From assembly GCA_018819205.1 (NCBI GenBank), contig JAHJQE010000011.1:1-64000 (forward strand): a stretch of DNA of 64,000 nt, given 5' to 3'. Of the stretch, positions 58,997 to 64,000 are shown piece by piece. The notes beneath the pieces were generated by a model. That model was not told the origin of the DNA. It did no database searches and saw nothing but the letters and a program-made list of their open reading frames with translations. Position 1 is the first letter of the stretch, and each line of letters opens with the position of its first letter. The position numbers and the translations under genes were made by a program. The stretch comes from Gammaproteobacteria bacterium (GTDB taxonomy: Bacteria; Pseudomonadota; Gammaproteobacteria; Burkholderiales; Gallionellaceae).

Positions 58997-59690
58997 CGCT
59001 CATCTGTTGCGCGGTATAGCCAATGTGCTGTTCGGCTTCAGCATGTTGCTGATGGTGTACGGCGTGGTGCGTTACGTGGCGCAGTTGCCGGCGTTCTCCC
59101 TGCAGGCAGTGGTGCTGACGGCAACGCCACAAAGGGTGGAGATGGCCCGGCTGCAAGAAGTCGTGCGCGATCAGATACACGGCAATTTCTTCACTGTCGA
59201 TCTGGCCGAGACACGTGCTGCATTCCAGCAGTTACCTTGGGTGCGTTCGGTGAGTGTGCGGCGCAAGTTCCCATGGCAACTGGAAGTGGTGATCGAGGAG
59301 CACGTTGCGCTGGCGCGCTGGAACAAGACGGCAATGGTGAATACCTATGGTGAGGTGTTCGAGGCAGAGACTGACGAACAACTCCCTGCTTTCTTAGCCG
59401 AACAGGAGAACTCGCTGGTGGTGGCGCGGATGTTCAGTGAGCTGGAGCAGGAGTTGCAGCCCTTGCAACGGCACATCGTGCAATTGACGCTGTCGCCGCG
59501 CATGGCCTGGCAGGCCAGGCTGGATGATGGCATGGAGATTGCGCTGGGGCGAGAGGCGATGCGCGAGCGCTTGGCCCGTTTTGCCAAGGTGTTTCCATAT
59601 AGCGTAGCCGTGCGCATACCGAATGCGAGCCGCATCGATCTGCGCTATCGCAACGGATTTGCAGTGCAGCCGCCGCTAGGCGCGGCATGA
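58986..59690 (+). CDS. ftsQ: Cell division protein FtsQ
   Basis: 234 aa bitopic divisome protein. Membrane helix ([22 protein letters not shown]), POTRA domain ([24 protein letters not shown]...[41 protein letters not shown]) and beta domain with the NTYGEVFEA strand. Overlaps ddl by 11 bases. Confidence 0.94.
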   Translation: MWDNAHLLRGIANVLFGFSMLLMVYGVVRYVAQLPAFSLQAVVLTATPQRVEMARLQEVVRDQIHGNFFTVDLAETRAAFQQLPWVRSVSVRRKFPWQLEVVIEEHVALARWNKTAMVNTYGEVFEAETDEQLPAFLAEQENSLVVARMFSELEQELQPLQRHIVQLTLSPRMAWQARLDDGMEIALGREAMRERLARFAKVFPYSVAVRIPNASRIDLRYRNGFAVQPPLGAA

Positions 59691-59709
59691 GGGTGGTCGG
59701 GAGAGGGTG

Positions 59710-60939
59710 ATGAGTAAAGAGAGCAAGAATCTGGTCGTGGGTCTGGACATCGGTACGTCGAAGATCGCGTGCATCGTGGCCGAGGTGACGGCTGAAGGCA
59801 CGCTGGAAGTGATCGGCGCCGGCATGCACGAATCGTCGGGCATGAAGAAGGGCATGGTGGTCAATATCGATGCCACTGTGGGTGCGATCCAGCAGGCGCT
59901 GCAGGAGGCGGAGCTGATGGCGGACTGCAAGATACGACAGGTCTATACCGGCATCGCGGGCGGCCACATCCGCAGTTCGAATGCGCACGGCATGATCAAG
60001 ATCAAGGACAAGGAAGTGGCGCACACCGATGTGGTGCGAGCGATCGAGACGGCAAGCTCGATCAGCCTGCCGGGCGACCAGCAGATCTTGCACATCCTGG
60101 AACAGGAATTCAGCATCGACGGGCAGGGCGGCATCAAGAAACCGATGGGCATGAGCGGTATGCGCCTTGAGGTGGAGATACACATCGTGACCGGAGCGGT
60201 GTCCGCAGTGCAGAACATCCTCAAGTGCATTCATCGCTGCGGTCTGGAAGTGGAGGACATGATCCTGCAGCCGCTGGCGTCGAGTAAGGCGGTGCTGGCT
60301 GAAGACGAGAAGGAATTGGGCGTTTGCCTAGTGGATATTGGCGGCGGCACCACCGATGTGGCGATCTTCACCGGCGGCGCGATCCGACATACGGCGGTGA
60401 TCCCTATTGCAGGTGACCAGATCACCAACGACATCGCGATGGCCTTGCGCACGCCCACCAAGGACGCAGAAGACATCAAGATCAAGTATGGCTGCGCCTT
60501 GCGCCAGCTGGCGAACGATGCGCCGATCGAGGTGCCGGGCGTAGGAGAGCGCAGCGCGCGCATGTTGTCGCGTCAGACACTGGCCGAGGTGATCGAGCCG
60601 CGTGTGGAAGAGCTTTATTCGCTGGTGCAAACCGAGATCCGGCGTAGTGGCTTCGAAGATCTGCTGTCGTCCGGCATCGTCATCACCGGCGGCAGTGCTG
60701 CCATGCAGGGCATGGTCGAGCTGGGCGAAGAGATATTCCATCTGCCGGTGCGGTTGGGTTTGCCGCGCAGCATCGGAGGACTGTCTGCTGTAGTCAGGAC
60801 GCCGCGTTATGCGACCGGCGTCGGCCTGCTGGTGTACGGACTGGAACGCCACCAGCGCGAGGAAGTGTCTAGGGTGGGGACGGGGTCGTTCAAGGATGTG
60901 CTGGAGAGGATGAAGGACTGGTTCAAGGGGAACTTTTAG
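59710..60939 (+). CDS. ftsA: Cell division protein FtsA
   Basis: 409 aa actin-like ATPase tethering FtsZ to the membrane. LVVGLDIGTSKIACIVAE, VDIGGGTTDVAIFTGG, SSGIVITGGSAAMQGM; C-terminal amphipathic helix FKDVLERMKDWFKGNF for membrane binding. ATG with GAGAGGGTG upstream; a GTG directly before is the track start. Confidence 0.96.
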   Translation: MSKESKNLVVGLDIGTSKIACIVAEVTAEGTLEVIGAGMHESSGMKKGMVVNIDATVGAIQQALQEAELMADCKIRQVYTGIAGGHIRSSNAHGMIKIKDKEVAHTDVVRAIETASSISLPGDQQILHILEQEFSIDGQGGIKKPMGMSGMRLEVEIHIVTGAVSAVQNILKCIHRCGLEVEDMILQPLASSKAVLAEDEKELGVCLVDIGGGTTDVAIFTGGAIRHTAVIPIAGDQITNDIAMALRTPTKDAEDIKIKYGCALRQLANDAPIEVPGVGERSARMLSRQTLAEVIEPRVEELYSLVQTEIRRSGFEDLLSSGIVITGGSAAMQGMVELGEEIFHLPVRLGLPRSIGGLSAVVRTPRYATGVGLLVYGLERHQREEVSRVGTGSFKDVLERMKDWFKGNF

Positions 60940-61007
60940 TATCAGGCGAGCAGTGGGTTCGGTCGGTTTAGTACAAAATATTCGCAATTTATTTAAGGAG
61001 AAAAATG

Positions 61008-62165
61008 ATGGCTTTCGAACTGTTGGATGCACAACCGCAAGGCGCGGTGATCAAGGTGGTGGGTGTGGGCGGCTGCGGCGGCAATGCGGTCGATCACATG
61101 ATTGAACAGGGTGTGCAAGGTGTCGAATTCATCACCATCAACACCGATGCGCAGGCGTTGAAGCGCAGCAAGGCTCGTGTGCAGCTGCAGATCGGCGCTG
61201 CATTGACCAAGGGGCTGGGCGCGGGTGCCAAGCCGCAGATCGGTCAGGCTGCGGCGGAAGAGGATCGTGAACGCATCGCCGAGATCATTGACGGCGCGAA
61301 CATGGTGTTCATCACAGCCGGCATGGGCGGTGGCACCGGTACAGGTGCGGCTCCGATCGTGGCCCAGGTGGCCAAGGAGATGGGCATCCTGACGGTTGCG
61401 GTCGTCACCAAGCCGTTCGTGTTCGAAGGCAAACGCATGACGCTGGCACAACAAGGTATCGAGGAGCTGAGCGCATATGTGGATTCGCTCATCATCGTGC
61501 CGAACGCGAAACTGATGGAAGTGCTGGGTGGCAAGACTACGCTGCCGGAAGCCTTCAAGGCAGCGAACGGCGTGCTGCAGGGCGCAGTGGCAGGCATCGC
61601 TGAAGTGATCAATGTGCCTGGCATGGTGAACGTGGACTTCGCCGACGTGTGCACGCTGATGTCCGAGAATGGCATGGCAATGATGGGGGCGGCTTCCTCT
61701 TCCGGCGAAGGTCGTGCGAAACGCGCAGCTGAGCAAGCCATTGCCAGCCCGCTCTTGGAAGATGTGGATCTGACCGGTGCGCGTGGTGTGCTGGTCAACA
61801 TCACATCCAGCAGCAACATCACATTGGAAGAGTTCCATGAGGTGATGAACTGTTTCCAGTTCGCGGCTGCCGAGGCGACAGTGATCGTCGGTTCAGTGTT
61901 CGACGAGAATATGGGCGATGAACTGCGCGTGACCATCGTCGCCACCGGTCTGGGTGAAGTGCGCAAGCCGCAGTCGCGTCCGGTGTTGGTGCCGCAAGCG
62001 CAGTTGCGTACCGGCACGCATGATGCGCCTATGGTCGACTTCAGCGAGCTGGATATGCCGGCAGTGATGCGTAGCGGACGCCATCGTGAAGCGGTCGAGG
62101 CGATGAAACAATCCGGCGTGGAGACGCTGGATATCCCATCCTTCCTGCGTAAACAGGCGGACTGA
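61008..62165 (+). CDS. ftsZ: Cell division GTPase FtsZ
   Basis: 385 aa tubulin homologue. GVGGCGGNAVDHMI, tubulin signature GMGGGTGTGAAPIVA, T7 loop NVDFADVCTLM, a linker and the conserved C-terminal peptide LDIPSFLRKQAD that binds FtsA. Two adjacent ATGs; the second (61008) is seven bases after AAGGAG and preferred over 61005. Confidence 0.96.
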   Translation: MAFELLDAQPQGAVIKVVGVGGCGGNAVDHMIEQGVQGVEFITINTDAQALKRSKARVQLQIGAALTKGLGAGAKPQIGQAAAEEDRERIAEIIDGANMVFITAGMGGGTGTGAAPIVAQVAKEMGILTVAVVTKPFVFEGKRMTLAQQGIEELSAYVDSLIIVPNAKLMEVLGGKTTLPEAFKAANGVLQGAVAGIAEVINVPGMVNVDFADVCTLMSENGMAMMGAASSSGEGRAKRAAEQAIASPLLEDVDLTGARGVLVNITSSSNITLEEFHEVMNCFQFAAAEATVIVGSVFDENMGDELRVTIVATGLGEVRKPQSRPVLVPQAQLRTGTHDAPMVDFSELDMPAVMRSGRHREAVEAMKQSGVETLDIPSFLRKQAD

Positions 62166-62270
62166 GGAAGTCCTTTTCGGATGGAGTGCGGGTGGGTCGG
62201 GTCGGCCCATGAGTCGGGCCGCGTACAGGGCCTGTGCTAAACTTCGCAGAGAAAAGGTCGGATAAATAGT

Positions 62271-63182
62271 ATGGTCAAACAGCGCACATTAAAGACGGTG
62301 GTCGAAGCGACCGGAGTCGGTCTGCATACCGGCGAGAAGGTCTATTTGACCCTGCGTCCGGCAGCCATCGACAGCGGCATCGTGTTCCGACGCGTGGATC
62401 TGCCGCAATCATCTGACATACGTGCCGAAGCGCATGCGGTGCATGACACGCGCCTGTCCACCTGCCTGGAAGAGAAGGGCGCGCGCGTGGCGACGGTCGA
62501 GCACTTGATGTCGGCGCTGGCCGGATTGGGCATCGATAACGCCATCGTCGAACTGACCAGCCCCGAGTTGCCCATCATGGACGGTAGTGCGGGTACTTTT
62601 ATCTTTCTGCTGCAATCGGCAGGTATCGTCGAGCAGGATGCGCCCAAGAAGTTCATCCGTATCAAGAAAGTCGTTGAGGTGAAGGATGGTGACAAGTGGG
62701 TGCGTTTCGATCCGTTCAACGGTTACAAGCTGAGTTTCACCATCAATTTCGCCCATCCGGTGTTCGCCAACACCAAGCAGAACGTCGTGGTCGATCTGGG
62801 TGAGCATTCTTATATTAAGGAAGTTAGCCGGGCGCGCACCTTCGGCTTCATGCAGGATGTGGAGAACATGCGTGCGCAGGGTTTGGCACTGGGCGGCAAT
62901 CTGGACAATGCCATCGTGATGGACGAGTACCGCGTGATCAATCCTGATGGTCTGCGCTTTGAGGATGAGTTCGTGAAGCACAAGGTGCTGGATGCGATCG
63001 GCGATTTGTATCTGTTAGGCCATCCGCTGATCGGTGCCTTCTCCGGCTACAAATCCGGTCATGCCTTGAACAATGCCCTATGCCGCGCCTTGCTGGCGGA
63101 CGAGTCAGCATGGGAATTCACCACATTCACCAAGGCTGAAGAGGCGCCGAACTTTTTGCGCCTGCAACTACAGCCTGTCTGA
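62271..63182 (+). CDS. lpxC: UDP-3-O-acyl-N-acetylglucosamine deacetylase
   Basis: 303 aa Zn enzyme of lipid A synthesis. [39 protein letters not shown] (Zn His), [53 protein letters not shown] and SGHALNN. Its message may have its own promoter (TAAACT near 62238), with no clear -35. Shows the cell has lipopolysaccharide. Confidence 0.96.
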   Translation: MVKQRTLKTVVEATGVGLHTGEKVYLTLRPAAIDSGIVFRRVDLPQSSDIRAEAHAVHDTRLSTCLEEKGARVATVEHLMSALAGLGIDNAIVELTSPELPIMDGSAGTFIFLLQSAGIVEQDAPKKFIRIKKVVEVKDGDKWVRFDPFNGYKLSFTINFAHPVFANTKQNVVVDLGEHSYIKEVSRARTFGFMQDVENMRAQGLALGGNLDNAIVMDEYRVINPDGLRFEDEFVKHKVLDAIGDLYLLGHPLIGAFSGYKSGHALNNALCRALLADESAWEFTTFTKAEEAPNFLRLQLQPV

Positions 63183-63193
63183 TCCGGGGCGGT

Positions 63194-63391
63194 ATGCTGA
63201 TCCGACTGGTCTTGTTGCTGTCAGCGTTGCTGCTGGCAGTCTCCGGCCTGGCCTACCTGTTCACGCGAGACTTGCGTTATCTGATAATTATCAGGCAGAT
63301 CGTGCGTTTCTTGCTGTTTCTGCTGCTTGTATTTGCGGTGCTGTATGTATTGGAACGTTTCGGGCTGGTCGCTTGGCGCGTCTTTGTCTAG
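63194..63391 (+). CDS. Small two-helix membrane protein
   Basis: 65 aa. Two hydrophobic segments (LIRLVLLLSALLLAVSGLAYLF and IVRFLLFLLLVFAVLYVLERFG) around a short basic loop RDLRYLIIIRQ. 11 bases after lpxC, same strand, weak ribosome site; overlaps the end of the convergent dciA-like gene by four bases. Not recognised; could be an envelope accessory protein. Confidence 0.6.
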   Translation: MLIRLVLLLSALLLAVSGLAYLFTRDLRYLIIIRQIVRFLLFLLLVFAVLYVLERFGLVAWRVFV

Positions 63392-63810
63392 CGCTTGCTG
63401 TGTGCAAGCCGTTCTAGCGCCGACCTCAGTCCACCTTCCGGCAGTTCATGCGCCAGCTCATCCAGCGCGACACGGCCTTGTTCGCCAACTGTTCGTGGTG
63501 GCAACGGCGGGGCTGGCGGGTTGGCGTTCACTTGCACCTGGGTTTGAATTCCAGTAACCTCGCATCCCCTTGTTCGAAATAAGGAAATCAATTGAGGGGC
63601 GAGTTGTTTGAGTTTGCTGGCGACGGCACCATTGTCGGCAGCCAATGTCAGATGATTGTTTTCAAACCGTAAGACCCGGCTGCCTTGAACCAATGAAGGC
63701 GGTGCGATGGACCGATATTGACGCTGTAACCACACGAGCTGGCGCGCTGCCAGTGAGAGTCGTTTCAGTTTGGGATCGGCGTCCAGAAAGTCATTCAGGC
63801 GGTTGGACAC
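63388..63810 (-). CDS. DciA/DUF721-family protein
   Basis: 140 aa DUF721 protein: NRLNDFLDADPKLKRLSLAARQLVWLQRQYRSIAPPSL and VLRFENNHLTLAADNGAVASKLKQLAPQLISLF. DciA proteins load the replicative helicase in bacteria lacking DnaC. GTG start. Located between lpxC and the following membrane protein, as in other betaproteobacteria. Confidence 0.78.
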   Translation of the reverse strand: MSNRLNDFLDADPKLKRLSLAARQLVWLQRQYRSIAPPSLVQGSRVLRFENNHLTLAADNGAVASKLKQLAPQLISLFRTRGCEVTGIQTQVQVNANPPAPPLPPRTVGEQGRVALDELAHELPEGGLRSALERLAHSKR

Positions 63811-63842
63811 AGTCGTTTGGAAATCTCGTAGGGAGTGGATCA

Positions 63843-64000
63843 GTGAATATTATTCTAGTTTCGAACAGTTCTGCAAAAGCACGCAGTCTGACACTGACCG
63901 GTACGCATATGGTGCTGGCTGGCTTGGTGGCGCTGGGCCTGTTTATCGCTGCAGTGTTGATGGCGCAATATGCCATCGTACGATTCCAGTCAGGCAGCAT
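63843..64000 (+). CDS. N-terminal fragment of membrane protein, probably M23 peptidase
   Basis: Not in the ORF track because it runs off the window. GTG start with GGGAG seven bases upstream; 52 codons reading MNIILVSNSSAKARSLTLTG then a membrane helix (MVLAGLVALGLFIAAVLMAQYAIV). An M23 peptidase normally lies here before secA in related genomes, and the N-terminus fits such a protein; this is inferred from position. Divergent from dciA-like gene. Confidence 0.55.
   Translation, partial: MNIILVSNSSAKARSLTLTGTHMVLAGLVALGLFIAAVLMAQYAIVRFQSGS

Noticed and set aside
63541-63562. Copy of the MITE arm (TCCAGTAACCTCGC)
   Set aside because: Only about 14 bases match, and the stretch is inside the coding sequence of the dciA-like gene with no second arm.
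1-64000. CRISPR arrays, rRNA operons, IS transposases
   Set aside because: No regularly spaced direct repeats, rRNA sequence or transposase-like ORF was seen on either strand.

Overview
The window is a chromosomal segment of a betaproteobacterium. The best fit is the Nitrosomonadales/Gallionellaceae-like lineage, but this rests on gene order and protein style only, since no 16S rRNA gene is present. Pointers are the argC-bactofilin-erpA-anmK-M23-tyrS order, the rpsU-yqeY-dnaG-rpoD block followed by a CAU tRNA, a complete mraZ-to-lpxC division and cell-wall cluster, a 16-strand-type porin, and promoters of the form TAGAAT followed by a CGCGCC discriminator. Coding density is high and almost all genes are housekeeping.

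Layout. 1-3.5 kb (minus): proA, a lipoyl-domain lpdA and a small YqaA-type membrane protein, divergent from an isolated trpC. 4.3-7.7 kb: a porin with an FNR-like upstream site, coq7, a MITE-like repeat, osmC and ydcF. 7.8-12.6 kb: a tightly overlapped operon (alpha/beta hydrolase, glycerophosphodiester phosphodiesterase, GlpD, FGGY kinase) that looks like a glycerol/glycerophosphodiester salvage unit. 12.6-20 kb: rplM-rpsI, argC-DUF6776-like-bactofilin-erpA, and anmK/M23 peptidase convergent to it and divergent from tyrS. 20-24.9 kb: rpsU, yqeY, dnaG, rpoD and a CAU tRNA. 24.9-29.3 kb: LysR regulator divergent from pirin, two YceI proteins, an old-yellow-enzyme reductase and a glutaredoxin-like protein (electrophile/redox stress). 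29.3-32.8 kb: phosphonate/phosphite-type ABC transporter phnD-phnC-phnE-phnE, interrupted by a second MITE-like repeat and preceded by a long untranslated stretch. 33.1-42.9 kb (minus): rpe, gph, trpE, trpG, trpD, a MASE3-GAF-HD-GYP protein, relA and an AT-rich orphan gene. 43-64 kb (plus): apaG, mltA, then the full dcw cluster to ftsZ and lpxC, a small membrane protein, a DciA/DUF721 protein on the other strand, and the first 52 codons of a membrane protein cut by the window edge.

The most unusual points are these. (1) The gph-trpE gap holds a 15-nt/15-nt inverted repeat with one mismatch that would bury both the Shine-Dalgarno and the AUG of trpE; it encloses further hairpins, a tiny ORF whose codons form the upstream arm, and in-frame Trp codons just after its stop. 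(2) RelA ends exactly where its C-terminal ACT/RRM domain should begin. The sequence then turns AT-rich, and the next ORF, an unrecognised protein with a weak HEPN-like RxxxxH motif, lies in the same reading frame with only the relA TGA between them. (3) Two copies of a ~110-bp palindromic repeat, one inside the phn operon. (4) A long leader before phnD with several potential hairpins. The rest of the window is conserved machinery; no prophage, CRISPR array, transposase or rRNA operon is seen.
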